Shown one piece after another: positions 7,528 to 15,949 of a DNA stretch of 44,216 bases. A program made the position numbers and the translations under genes. Positions within the stretch are counted from its first letter, which is position 1; every line of letters starts with the position of its first letter. The notes under the pieces were generated by a model, which saw nothing but the letters and a program-made list of their open reading frames with translations, was not told the origin of the DNA and did not search any database. The stretch covers positions 1-44,216 of the forward strand of contig DFKQ01000010.1 of the NCBI GenBank assembly GCA_002373875.1, read 5' to 3'. This DNA is from Lachnospiraceae bacterium UBA3641 (GTDB lineage Bacteria; Bacillota; Clostridia; Lachnospirales; Lachnospiraceae).

Positions 7528-9066
7528 ATGAAGCATGATATTAAACAGCCGGTAAATCCCTATCTTCCGTCGTATGAATATATTCCGGACGGCGAACCAT
7601 ATGTGTTCGCCGACCGTGTTTATATATACGGTTCCCATGATAAGTATAACGGGGATGTTTACTGCGAACTTGATTATGTATGCTGGTCGGCACCTGTTAA
7701 TGATCTGTCGGATTGGCGCTACGAAGGAGTCATATATAAAAAGTCTCAGGATCCCGCTAACGGCGATCTCCTGGGCAACCTCTATGCCCCGGATGTCACG
7801 GTGGGACCGGATGGGAGGTACTACCTCTATTATGCATTGAGCAGCTTTAGCAGGATCTCCGTGGCGGTCTGCGATGAACCGGCGGGAAGGTATGAGTTTT
7901 TAGGCTATGTTCACTATGAGGACGGTACATTTCTTGGCGATAGGGAAGGGGATGAGCAGCAGTTCGATCCGGGAGTCCTTACGGAAGGGGACAGAACATA
8001 CCTGTACACAGGCTTCTGCGAGGCAGGGAATCCTGATAAGCACGGGGCCATGGTGACTGTCCTTGATAAGGACATGCTGACCATAGTCAGGGAACCTGAG
8101 TTTATTGCACCCAGTGAATATTACAGCAAGGGTACCGGCTTTGAGGGCCATGAATTCTTCGAGGCCCCTTCGATACGTAAGAAGGGGGATACCTATTATT
8201 TTATCTACTCATCCGTTGTTAACCATGAGCTCTGTTATGCGACGGCCGGGTCACCCACGGATAAGTTCACCTACGGTGGTGTGATAATAAGCAATGCCGA
8301 CATAGGGATCGATACCTACAAGAAGGCTGACTTTCCGTCTGTTCCCTACGCCAACAATCACGGGAGCATGGTTGAGATAGAAGGGGAGTGGTATATCTTC
8401 TACCACAGGCACACGAACGGACATAACTATTCACGTCAGGGGTGCTTCGAAAGGATAAAGATAGAAGAAGACGGCTCCATAAGACAGGCCGAGATCACTT
8501 CATGCACCGGCACGCCGCTTGAGGGCAAGGGGGTATTTCCTGCCTACATTGCATGTAATATGTACCTTGAAAGGGACACTTTGAGGGATGACCTTAATGT
8601 ATATGACCTTCGTAAGGACAGATATATGCTGATCCCATGGATAGGGTGGATAAGTGATGATTTTCCGAGGATAATGCAGGATCATTCGGATATAACACCC
8701 GATGCATACGGGCATATCGCGCATCCTGATGATATCGACGGAACAAGCGGCCTTGATAGGGATATACACTCGATCGTTGCCAATATCAGGGATACGGCCG
8801 TGATAGGCTATAAGTATTTTGATATTAAGGGCCTTAAGGAGATAGCAATAAGGACCAAGGGCTACGGCCGCGGTCAGGTTGAGATATACGCTGCCCCCAT
8901 GGATAAGCCCATGGAGAGAATCCTCATAGGGGCCGTAAAAGTTACTTCAGTTAATGGCTATGTAAAAGGGAAAACTTGTGTTAATATAGAAGACGGAGTC
9001 TATGCGCTCTACTTTAAGTTCAGGGGCGAGAGCAATCTAAGCCTTCTGGACTTCGAACTCATGTGA
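7528..9066 (+). CDS. Glycoside hydrolase family 43 (beta-xylosidase / alpha-L-arabinofuranosidase)
   Basis: This 512-residue enzyme lacks a signal peptide, so it acts on imported oligosaccharides. The N-terminal five-bladed propeller opens with NPYLPSYEYIPDGEPYVF. Asp21 is a candidate general base, Asp147 in QFDPGVL fits the pKa-modulating Asp, and Glu212 in FFEAPSI fits the general acid. Residues about 340-512 form an accessory beta-sandwich-like region (IRTKGYGRGQVEIYA). GH43 enzymes invert beta-xylosyl or alpha-L-arabinosyl linkages; the two activities cannot be separated by eye. The stop codon lies within a 33-bp inverted-repeat arm that runs to the next gene's ribosome site. Confidence 0.88.
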   Translation: MKHDIKQPVNPYLPSYEYIPDGEPYVFADRVYIYGSHDKYNGDVYCELDYVCWSAPVNDLSDWRYEGVIYKKSQDPANGDLLGNLYAPDVTVGPDGRYYLYYALSSFSRISVAVCDEPAGRYEFLGYVHYEDGTFLGDREGDEQQFDPGVLTEGDRTYLYTGFCEAGNPDKHGAMVTVLDKDMLTIVREPEFIAPSEYYSKGTGFEGHEFFEAPSIRKKGDTYYFIYSSVVNHELCYATAGSPTDKFTYGGVIISNADIGIDTYKKADFPSVPYANNHGSMVEIEGEWYIFYHRHTNGHNYSRQGCFERIKIEEDGSIRQAEITSCTGTPLEGKGVFPAYIACNMYLERDTLRDDLNVYDLRKDRYMLIPWIGWISDDFPRIMQDHSDITPDAYGHIAHPDDIDGTSGLDRDIHSIVANIRDTAVIGYKYFDIKGLKEIAIRTKGYGRGQVEIYAAPMDKPMERILIGAVKVTSVNGYVKGKTCVNIEDGVYALYFKFRGESNLSLLDFELM

Positions 9067-9161
9067 GTCAGGGGACGTATCTACTGACTCATTTTACCGG
9101 GTTTCCGTATTCAATGAATTATTAGCAGAATGAGTCAGTAGATACGTCCCCTGACTCACAT
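9061..9161. repeat. Paired inverted repeat elements between GH43 and the sugar kinase
   Basis: Arms of 33 bp (9061-9093 and 9129-9161) are exact reverse complements around a 35-bp spacer. Each arm is itself palindromic at its ends (TGAGTCA...TGACTCA, 9064-9091 and 9131-9158) with an inner GGGGACGTATCTAC, the GGGGACG-loop family. The left arm contains the GH43 stop and the right arm abuts the AGGAGG of the kinase. As RNA the spacer region folds either as one long stem or as two small hairpins. Confidence 0.85.
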
Positions 9162-9174
9162 AGGAGGAAGAAAC

Positions 9175-10770
9175 ATGAGTAATGCAGCGGAATTGATCAG
9201 CAGAGGTGAAGCGGTACTGGGTATCGAGTTTGGTTCGACCCGTATCAAGGCAGTGCTTATTGACGATGAGTTTAAGCCTGTAGCACAGGGAGCACATGAT
9301 TGGGAGAACAGGTTCGTGGACGGTGTCTGGACATACAGTCTTGAGGATATCGATAACGGCCTTAAGTCATGCTATAAGTCACTCAAGGAGGATGTTAAGA
9401 GTCAGTACGGGGTAACCCTTAAGAAGGTCGGTGCTATCGGAATATCCGGTATGATGCACGGCTACCTTCCCTTTGATGATAAGGATGAGCTGCTTGCTCC
9501 CTTCAGGACCTGGCGTAATACGATAACCGGTGAGGCAGCAGGTATTCTGTCTGAGCGCTTTGATTTTAACGTTCCGCAGCGCTGGTCCATCGCCCACCTC
9601 TATCAGGCGATCTTAAACGGTGAAGAGCATGTTAAGGATATTGCCTTCCTCACCACGCTGGCAGGCTACATCCACTATAAGCTAAGCGGATGTAAGGTGA
9701 TGGGCGTGGGTGAAGCATCGGGTATGTTCCCCATAGGTGACGGTACTCTTGATTATGATAAGAAGATGATGGCTTCCTTCGATGAGCTCATTTCGGATAA
9801 GGGCTATTCATGGAAGCTTGCCGATATCCTTCCCAAGGTGCTGAATGCGGGCGAGGATGCCGGAACTCTTACAGCCGAAGGCGCCGGATACCTTGATCCC
9901 GAGGGAGACCTTGAAGCCGGTATCCCCATGTGTCCTCCCGAGGGCGATGCGGGAACGGGTATGGTAGCGACCAATTCGGTCAAGGTAAGGACCGGTAACG
10001 TATCCGCAGGTACTTCCTTCTTCGCGATGGTGGTTCTTGAAAAGTCACTTAAAAAGAGGCATGAGGAGCTTGATATGGTAACTACTCCCGACGGTTCCCC
10101 TGTTGCCATGGCTCACTGCAATAACGGTACCACAGACCTTAACGGCTGGGTTAACCTCTTCAAGGAATACGAAGAAGCCAAGGGCAATAAGGTTGATATG
10201 GGTCAGCTCTACTGGGTGCTCTACAACAAGGCTCTTGAGGGCGACAAGAACTGCGGCGGCCTTCTTGCCTATAACTATAATGCAGGCGAAGCTATCACGG
10301 GTCTTAACGAGGGACGTCCCATGTTCATAAGGACACCCGATGCCAGGTTCACGCTCGCCAACTTTATGAGGACACATCTTTATGCTTCTCTTGCAACCCT
10401 TAAGATCGGATGCGATATCCTCTTCAAGGAGGAGAAGGTTCCGGTTGACATGCTCTACGGACACGGCGGTTTCTTCAAGACCAAGGGTGTCGGACAGAAG
10501 ATGCTCGCAGCAGCCATGAACGCACCCGTTGCCGTTATGACTACGGCAGGCGAGGGCGGCCCCTGGGGTATGGCCATACTTGCGGCATATATGCTAAAGG
10601 GTAAGGGTACGGACCTTGCAGCTTATCTTGCCGATAAGGTATTCGGATCAGACGCGGGTGAAGTCGTTAATCCGGACCCTGCGGATGTCAAGGGATTCGA
10701 CGAATATACGGATGCTTACAGGAAGACTCTTCCGGCTCAGGAAGCAGCAGGCAAGCTCTTTACAATCTAG
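9175..10770 (+). CDS. FGGY-family carbohydrate kinase, probably L-ribulokinase (AraK-like)
   Basis: This 531-residue two-domain sugar kinase uses AGGAGGAAG as ribosome site. The N-terminal actin-like phosphate-binding motif is GIEFGSTRIKAV (about 16-27). The substrate segment ISGMMHGYLPFDD and the C-terminal GHGGFFKTKGVGQKMLA with TAGEGGPWGMAILAAY are clear FGGY features. Automatic annotation would often say xylulokinase. However, it precedes a ribulose-5-phosphate 4-epimerase and an arabinofuranosidase, and its length exceeds typical XylB. This resembles the non-AraB ribulokinase described in Clostridium acetobutylicum. I favour L-ribulose as substrate; xylulose remains possible. Confidence 0.75.
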   Translation: MSNAAELISRGEAVLGIEFGSTRIKAVLIDDEFKPVAQGAHDWENRFVDGVWTYSLEDIDNGLKSCYKSLKEDVKSQYGVTLKKVGAIGISGMMHGYLPFDDKDELLAPFRTWRNTITGEAAGILSERFDFNVPQRWSIAHLYQAILNGEEHVKDIAFLTTLAGYIHYKLSGCKVMGVGEASGMFPIGDGTLDYDKKMMASFDELISDKGYSWKLADILPKVLNAGEDAGTLTAEGAGYLDPEGDLEAGIPMCPPEGDAGTGMVATNSVKVRTGNVSAGTSFFAMVVLEKSLKKRHEELDMVTTPDGSPVAMAHCNNGTTDLNGWVNLFKEYEEAKGNKVDMGQLYWVLYNKALEGDKNCGGLLAYNYNAGEAITGLNEGRPMFIRTPDARFTLANFMRTHLYASLATLKIGCDILFKEEKVPVDMLYGHGGFFKTKGVGQKMLAAAMNAPVAVMTTAGEGGPWGMAILAAYMLKGKGTDLAAYLADKVFGSDAGEVVNPDPADVKGFDEYTDAYRKTLPAQEAAGKLFTI

Positions 10771-10795
10771 GAGACAAGGGACGGTTCTATGTCTC
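10771..10795. repeat. GGGGACG-loop palindromic element, copy after the kinase
   Basis: Arms GAGACA (10771-10776) and TGTCTC (10790-10795) enclose AGGGACGGTTCTA. It begins directly after the kinase stop codon and occupies most of the 64-bp gap before the epimerase. Confidence 0.6.
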
Positions 10796-10834
10796 TTAAA
10801 TCGGCAGATGAAATTTTAAGAAAAGAGGAGTGAA

Positions 10835-11527
10835 ATGTTAGAACAACTTAAGAAAGATGTATATGAAGCAAATATGGAACTTGTCCGCAAGGGACTTGTT
10901 ATCTATACCTGGGGTAATGTTTCGGGTATCGACAGGGAGTCCGGATACTTTGTCATCAAGCCCAGCGGTGTTGATTACGATACCTTAAGCCCCGACGATA
11001 TGGTTGTAATGGACCTTGAGGGCAATAAGGTTGAGGGTAAGTACAAGCCCTCTAGCGATACGGCAACCCATCTTGAATTATATAAGCGTTACCCTGAGAT
11101 AGGCGGTATAGTTCACACTCATTCGACCGAGGCCGTTGCATGGGCTCAGGCAGGAAGGGACATCCCCCTTTACGGGACGACCCATGCGGATCATTTCCTT
11201 GGTCCCATCCCCTGCGCAAGGAACCTTACGGATGAGGAGATAAACGAGGCCTATGAGAAGAACACCGGCCTTGTTATCATCGAGACCTTCGAGAAGAGGG
11301 GAATAGACCACAGGTATACGGAGGCTGTTCTGTGCAAGAATCACGGTCCCTTCACCTGGGGTAAGGATGCCGATGAGGCTGTTCATAATGCCGTTGTCCT
11401 TGAAGAGGTCGCAAAGATGGCAAGGCTTACCGAGGTTATAAACCATGACGTTAAGCCCGCTCCCGACAATATCAAGGAGAAGCACTTCAACCGCAAGCAC
11501 GGGGCCAATGCATATTATGGACAGTAG
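10835..11527 (+). CDS. araD: L-ribulose-5-phosphate 4-epimerase
   Basis: This 230-residue class II aldolase/epimerase family protein has zinc ligands in GIVHTHS (His94, His96) and KNHGPFTWG (His170). Asp75 in SSDTATHLELY and the THADHF segment around 116-121 match the E. coli AraD active site almost position for position. It converts L-ribulose 5-phosphate to D-xylulose 5-phosphate, feeding the pentose phosphate pathway. The start follows AGAGGAG. The presence of the upstream kinase and downstream GH51 completes all but the isomerase step of arabinose use; araA is not in the window. The stop overlaps the next small gene by 11 bp. Confidence 0.93.
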   Translation: MLEQLKKDVYEANMELVRKGLVIYTWGNVSGIDRESGYFVIKPSGVDYDTLSPDDMVVMDLEGNKVEGKYKPSSDTATHLELYKRYPEIGGIVHTHSTEAVAWAQAGRDIPLYGTTHADHFLGPIPCARNLTDEEINEAYEKNTGLVIIETFEKRGIDHRYTEAVLCKNHGPFTWGKDADEAVHNAVVLEEVAKMARLTEVINHDVKPAPDNIKEKHFNRKHGANAYYGQ

Positions 11528-11774
11528 TACTCTCCGGTTCTGCAGGATGTGCGACATCGTAGCCTCGATACCGCAGGATATCGGCGCCTATGCGGATAAG
11601 CTCTACCGGCTTATGTCTGAAGGAGAGAGGGCGGGAGAAGGCCTTATTAAGGACAGGATGTCATTCTGTGAAGGATGCGACAGGAATTCCACGGGCACCT
11701 GTCTTGCGTGCGGTTGCTACTGTCTTATAAGAAGCATGAAGAAGGACAATAAATGTCCGAAAGGGAAGTGGTGA
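11517..11774 (+). CDS. Small Cys-rich protein, DUF6171-like
   Basis: This 85-residue protein starts inside the araD 3' end (ATG 11517), suggesting translational coupling. It has CRMC near the N-terminus, then CEGCDRNSTGTCLACGCYC and a final CPKGKW. Nine or so cysteines in CxxC pairs with a GTCxxCGCY core match small clostridial proteins grouped as DUF6171, presumably metal binding. Family members are recurrent in Clostridia but uncharacterised. Position between araD and the GH51 gene is notable because no metal chemistry beyond AraD is needed there. Function unknown; a zinc-ribbon scaffold is the structural guess. Confidence 0.7.
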   Translation: MDSSTLRFCRMCDIVASIPQDIGAYADKLYRLMSEGERAGEGLIKDRMSFCEGCDRNSTGTCLACGCYCLIRSMKKDNKCPKGKW

Positions 11775-11867
11775 CGGATGGTAAAAAGATCCCTCATCAC
11801 GGTCAGGATAACCAATATATAAGAGGCAGGCAGAAGAGACAATATAGGATGCCACAGAGGAGGAAAC

Positions 11868-13382
11868 ATGACTCAGCTTACGATCAATGAAACCAAAGAA
11901 CTTGATACCATATCACCCGAGATATACGGCCATTTTTCGGAGCATCTGGGAAGGTGTATCTATGAGGGCCTTTACGTGGGTGAGGATTCCGACATACCCA
12001 ATGTTAACGGCATGAGAAAGGATGTTGTGGACGCCCTTAAGGAGATGGGTATACCCCTTCTTCGCTGGCCCGGAGGCTGCTTTGCCGATGAATACCACTG
12101 GAAGGACGGTATAGGTGATAAGAAGGACCGCAAGAAGATGATCAATACCAACTGGGGCGGGGTGGTGGAAGACAATTCCTTCGGCACCCATGAGTTCATG
12201 GAGCTGTGCCGCCAGCTGGGATGCAAGACCTATATCAACGGAAACGTGGGAAGCGGATCGGTACAGGAGATGTCCGAGTGGATAGAGTATATGACGCTTG
12301 ACGGCTCATCGCCCATGTCAGAGCTTCGTAAGAAGAACGGACATGAAGCTCCCTTCAAGGTTGATTACTTCGGCGTTGGCAACGAGAATTGGGGCTGCGG
12401 CGGCAACATGACGCCCGAGTACTACGCCAATGAATACAGAAGATACCAGACCTTCATCCGTCAGTATGATCCTAAGAATCCCATCAAGAGGATATGCTGC
12501 GGAGCCAATTCGGAGGACTACTACTGGACCAATGATGTGATGGAGACTTGCTACAAGCACGTCGATCCTGCGAACCATGGGTTCATGGACCTTCTGTCCC
12601 TGCATTACTATACCCTTCCCGAAGGCTGGCTTCCCAAGGTAAGTGCCACCGAGTTCGATGAAGATCTGTGGTATAAGACCCTGTGGGCTGCCCATCATAT
12701 TGAGGAGCTCATAAGGCGTCACGGGGCCATCATGGATAAGTACGATCCGGAAAAGAAGGTGGGTATGTCGATCGATGAATGGGGAACCTGGTTCGAGGTT
12801 GAGGAGGGGACCAATCCGGGCTTCCTCTACCAGCAGAACACCATGAGGGATGCCCTTGTTGCAGGTATATCCCTTAACATCTTCAACAAGCACTGCGACA
12901 GGGTTAAGCTTGCCTGCATCGCCCAGCTTGTTAACGTTCTCCAGTCTGTGATCCTGACTGAGGGTGAGAAGATGATAAAGACGCCTACCTACTATGTATT
13001 CAAGATGTTTAAGCATCATCAGGGAGCCAGGCTTCTTGAATCATCCTTATCGGGAGGTAAGGATGCAGGTACGGCCAAAGAACGTATGGTTCCCAAGGTC
13101 ACCGAATCGGTTTCGGTTAAGGACGGCGTGATAACCATAACCCTTAATAACCTGTCAATGACCGATGATGAAGATCTGACGATAAAGCTTACAAACGAAA
13201 AGTCATACGAGGTCCTTGAGGCCAATATCCTTAAGGGAGCCGATCCGAAGGATAAGAATACCTTCGGGGAACCGGATAAGGTCGGCGTGAAGGAATTCAA
13301 TGATTATAAGGCAGACGGAAACAGGATCGAACTTAAGCTTCCGTGCGCAAGCGTACTGGAGCTTAGGGTAAAGCAGTTCTGA
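11868..13382 (+). CDS. abfA: GH51 alpha-L-arabinofuranosidase
   Basis: This 504-residue retaining hydrolase is cytoplasmic (no signal peptide). The acid/base is Glu173 in GVGNENWGCGG and the nucleophile Glu304 in MSIDEWGTW, both hallmark GH51 motifs. The N-terminal ISPEIYGHFSEHLGRCIYEG and the GVGNEN-containing TIM barrel are followed by a C-terminal beta-domain (about 370-504). It releases L-arabinose from arabinoxylo- or arabino-oligosaccharides, giving the sugar handled by the kinase and AraD. AGAGGAGG precedes the start. EC 3.2.1.55 is assigned on family grounds. Confidence 0.95.
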   Translation: MTQLTINETKELDTISPEIYGHFSEHLGRCIYEGLYVGEDSDIPNVNGMRKDVVDALKEMGIPLLRWPGGCFADEYHWKDGIGDKKDRKKMINTNWGGVVEDNSFGTHEFMELCRQLGCKTYINGNVGSGSVQEMSEWIEYMTLDGSSPMSELRKKNGHEAPFKVDYFGVGNENWGCGGNMTPEYYANEYRRYQTFIRQYDPKNPIKRICCGANSEDYYWTNDVMETCYKHVDPANHGFMDLLSLHYYTLPEGWLPKVSATEFDEDLWYKTLWAAHHIEELIRRHGAIMDKYDPEKKVGMSIDEWGTWFEVEEGTNPGFLYQQNTMRDALVAGISLNIFNKHCDRVKLACIAQLVNVLQSVILTEGEKMIKTPTYYVFKMFKHHQGARLLESSLSGGKDAGTAKERMVPKVTESVSVKDGVITITLNNLSMTDDEDLTIKLTNEKSYEVLEANILKGADPKDKNTFGEPDKVGVKEFNDYKADGNRIELKLPCASVLELRVKQF

Positions 13383-13397
13383 TCACGGGAGCTGAAT

Positions 13398-15089
13398 ATG
13401 AGGGATGTAAAAGCAATCATACTTGCGGTTCTTGGGGCGGCAATGGTATTCATTGTCGTCTGGGTGTACCGCAATCCCAATACTTCGGTAGCCGGATTCG
13501 GATATCCTTCAATGTTTATGATCACGGACTATGAGAAGGGTGTTTCGGAGGATGATGAGGGTGGCTACACCTATACCTTTAAAGTTCCCGATAGTGTGGC
13601 CAATTACGGAACCCTGTACCTGACCTTTTATATCAAGCATGCCTACAGCAGGGTCACTGTGGAGGGATCGGAGGCGGGTCCCTGGGAATATGTGCCGAGA
13701 ATGGAGAAGCCGCATATCGGAAGGACGCCGGGCAATTACTGGCAGAGTGCCCCTGTTCCGTCCGGATACGCCTCCAGGACAATCCATGTAGATATTATAC
13801 CGGTTTACGGACAGCCGCTTAATGACCCGCAGTTTATCATAACCGACAGGTTTATGAGCATGTACATTCAGATGTACTATGACCGTCCTGTGTTGATCCT
13901 TTCGATTATAGTCATTATTTCGGGTATTTTTCAGGCTGTTGTTGCCCTGTTCATGCCCTATGAACCGCGTACAAGGCTCCGTCTGTTTTATCTGGGTGCG
14001 CTTACTGCAATGACAGGTCTATGGAAGCTTATGGGTCTTCCGCTTCTACCACTGCTGTTCAGTGAACATGCCCAAGCCTATTATTATACAGGAATATGTG
14101 CTTATTTTCTCATTCCGGTGCTTATCGTTCAGATGCTCATGTATTCATACGACGGAGTCAGCCACCTAAAGCACGGGCTCCTGTTTTTGATCACGGCAGG
14201 TATGGCGGGAGCAGGCTTTATCCTGCAGCTTGCAGGGATCGTTGAGCTCCATGACATGCTTATACCGGTGATCGTGACGGGAGCGGCCGCCTCGTGGCTA
14301 TCGGTATATAAACGTCCTGTAAAAAGGACAGATATTATCCGGTGGCTGATACCGGCAGCCTTCAGTGCTGATGCGGTCATCTTCCTTGTGACAGGCAGTG
14401 CTGATAAGTCCCTTGTGCTTCTGATTCTTATGATTGCTGAGATCATTGTCGGAGGGGTTATGTACATAAGGGAATGGGTGCGTAAGGATAGTGAGTTTAA
14501 GCAGGCACGTACTCAGGCACTCGTCAACCAGATAAGGCCTCATTTTATCTTTAACACGATGAGCTCCATCTACTATCTCGCTCAGGATAAACCTGATTCG
14601 GTAATGCCGGCTATCGATCATTTCTCGGAGTATTTACAGGCCAATTTCCGGGCATTTGCCCTGACGCAGCCCATACCCTTTGAAAAGGAGAAAGAAAATA
14701 CCAATGCCTATATTGCCGTGGAGGAGATACTTAAAGGTGACAGGCTAAAGGTTATATGGGATACACCCTTTAGCGATTTCAAGCTGCCGGCACTATCCCT
14801 GCAGCCTCTTGTTGAAAATGCGATAAAGCATGCAGGGGGCGGTAACGGAGTCCTTACCGTGACCATAATGACCCAAAGGTTGGGAGATGATGCGGTAGTG
14901 ACTGTACTGGATGACGGAGAAGGCATTGCACAGGAGGAACTTGATCTGAACTGTAATAGCGGAGCTCTTCATAACATATCGGACAGAATAAGACTTACCA
15001 TGGGCGGGAGCCTGTATGTAAGAAGAAGGGAGAGCGGAGGAACCTCAGCGGAAATGAGGATACCGCTTAAGACTGGTCATCCTGCCTGA
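13398..15089 (+). CDS. Membrane sensor histidine kinase, LytS/YesM type
   Basis: This 563-residue protein has an N-terminal anchor helix (about 6-24), an extracytoplasmic domain to about 155, then a block of about seven helices (157-360), resembling 7TM-type sensors. The cytoplasmic His_kinase segment QIRPHFIFNTMSSIYYLAQ places the phosphorylated His at 382. The ATPase domain has LVENAIKHA and VLDDGEGI. It follows GH51 by 15 bp, so it is expressed with the sugar genes it probably helps to control. Its ligand may be an extracellular glycan fragment, which is inference. The 3' end overlaps the convergent regulator gene by 23 bp. Confidence 0.9.
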   Translation: MRDVKAIILAVLGAAMVFIVVWVYRNPNTSVAGFGYPSMFMITDYEKGVSEDDEGGYTYTFKVPDSVANYGTLYLTFYIKHAYSRVTVEGSEAGPWEYVPRMEKPHIGRTPGNYWQSAPVPSGYASRTIHVDIIPVYGQPLNDPQFIITDRFMSMYIQMYYDRPVLILSIIVIISGIFQAVVALFMPYEPRTRLRLFYLGALTAMTGLWKLMGLPLLPLLFSEHAQAYYYTGICAYFLIPVLIVQMLMYSYDGVSHLKHGLLFLITAGMAGAGFILQLAGIVELHDMLIPVIVTGAAASWLSVYKRPVKRTDIIRWLIPAAFSADAVIFLVTGSADKSLVLLILMIAEIIVGGVMYIREWVRKDSEFKQARTQALVNQIRPHFIFNTMSSIYYLAQDKPDSVMPAIDHFSEYLQANFRAFALTQPIPFEKEKENTNAYIAVEEILKGDRLKVIWDTPFSDFKLPALSLQPLVENAIKHAGGGNGVLTVTIMTQRLGDDAVVTVLDDGEGIAQEELDLNCNSGALHNISDRIRLTMGGSLYVRRRESGGTSAEMRIPLKTGHPA

Positions 15090-15705
15090 TCGTGATGTTA
15101 CCCATAAGCTTAAGCTCCCTGTTAAGACGCCTGGGAGTGAGTGGCTTTAAGATAAAGTCATCTATTATATTTTCGGAGTGAAGCTCCCATGCATCCGAAG
15201 CATATTCGTGATACGCCGTAAGGATGATGACCTTCATTTTGGGGGCGATGCTCTTAAGCTCGGCTGCCAGCTCGAGACCATTTCGGTGACCGTTAAGCTC
15301 TATGTCAAGGAATGCTATATCAACCCTGTTTTCCCTGCAGTGGACGATCGCCTCCTGTCCGGTCAGGAAACCCGTTACCGTAAGCCCGTTCTCGGAGTGA
15401 AGGCTGTTTTTAAGCATGGATACAGTGCCGCTTAGCTCTACCGGCACATCTTCAATGACTATGATATTAACAGGTTCCCCGTCCGTGACATCAACATCAT
15501 CCGCCATATCCATAAGATCAGACAAGGTCATGTCAAATACCTCGGCAATGCGCCGCATGATGGGTAAGCTCATTTCTCTTTCCCCGTTTTCCCATCGTGA
15601 GATCGGTGCCTGGGTAATATTAAGCATATCTGCAAGCTGCTGCTGAGTAAGGCTGTGACTCTCACGCAGCTTCTTTATGATTGTCCCTAGTGTTGTTTTC
15701 TTCAT
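15067..15705 (-). CDS. Response regulator with N-terminal XRE HTH and C-terminal receiver
   Basis: This is a 212-residue protein from ATG 15705, where the XRE domain begins cleanly (MKKTTLGTIIKKLRESHSLT). The HTH spans about 7-62 (TQQQLADMLNITQAPISRWE). The receiver spans about 79-202, with acidic pair Glu85/Asp86, phosphoacceptor Asp134 in AFLDIEL, and Lys187 in ILKPLTPRR. The domain order is the reverse of ordinary REC-HTH regulators, and the receiver itself resembles LytTR-type ones without the LytTR domain. It is convergent with, and overlaps, the histidine kinase, its probable partner. A good minus-strand promoter with an upstream palindrome precedes it. Confidence 0.87.
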   Translation of the reverse strand: MKKTTLGTIIKKLRESHSLTQQQLADMLNITQAPISRWENGEREMSLPIMRRIAEVFDMTLSDLMDMADDVDVTDGEPVNIIVIEDVPVELSGTVSMLKNSLHSENGLTVTGFLTGQEAIVHCRENRVDIAFLDIELNGHRNGLELAAELKSIAPKMKVIILTAYHEYASDAWELHSENIIDDFILKPLTPRRLNRELKLMGNITIRQDDQS

Positions 15706-15769
15706 ATCTAAAATTCCCGGATAAGATTTATATTGGATTTCTATGTACATAAGACCCTTGTGAGATTGT

Positions 15770-15798
15770 ATCATAATTTCTGCGGATATAGACTTCAA
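15770..15798 (-). promoter_or_regulatory. Promoter of the XRE-receiver gene
   Basis: On the minus strand, TTGAAG (15798-15793) and TATGAT (15775-15770) are separated by exactly 17 bp. The predicted 5' leader is about 60 bases. Confidence 0.65.
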
Positions 15799-15802
15799 GA
15801 CT

Positions 15803-15819
15803 TATGCCAAATTGGCATA
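15803..15819. promoter_or_regulatory. 17-bp palindrome upstream of the XRE-receiver promoter
   Basis: TATGCCAAATTGGCATA is a perfect palindrome placed just upstream of the -35, a position suited to an activator. It is the best candidate for autoregulation by the XRE-receiver protein. No second copy was found in the window. Confidence 0.55.
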
Positions 15820-15949
15820 TAAAGGAAAATGACTTGTAAATAAAGGATAATGGGCCAGGGCGCATGTGTGATAATTGAGTGACAATTCGGTTGATATAAT
15901 TAATGATACTCAGGGATTTTGCGCCCAAAAACAGGTATAAGTAAAGACA

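Noticed and set aside
10089..10104. GACGGTTCCCC in the kinase gene as a repeat copy
   Set aside because: Encodes a normal PDGSPVA segment and has no flanking complementary arms.
12318..13019. 233-codon antisense ORF in the GH51 gene
   Set aside because: Shadow of a highly expressed gene with strong codon bias; the GH51 frame has complete catalytic motifs.
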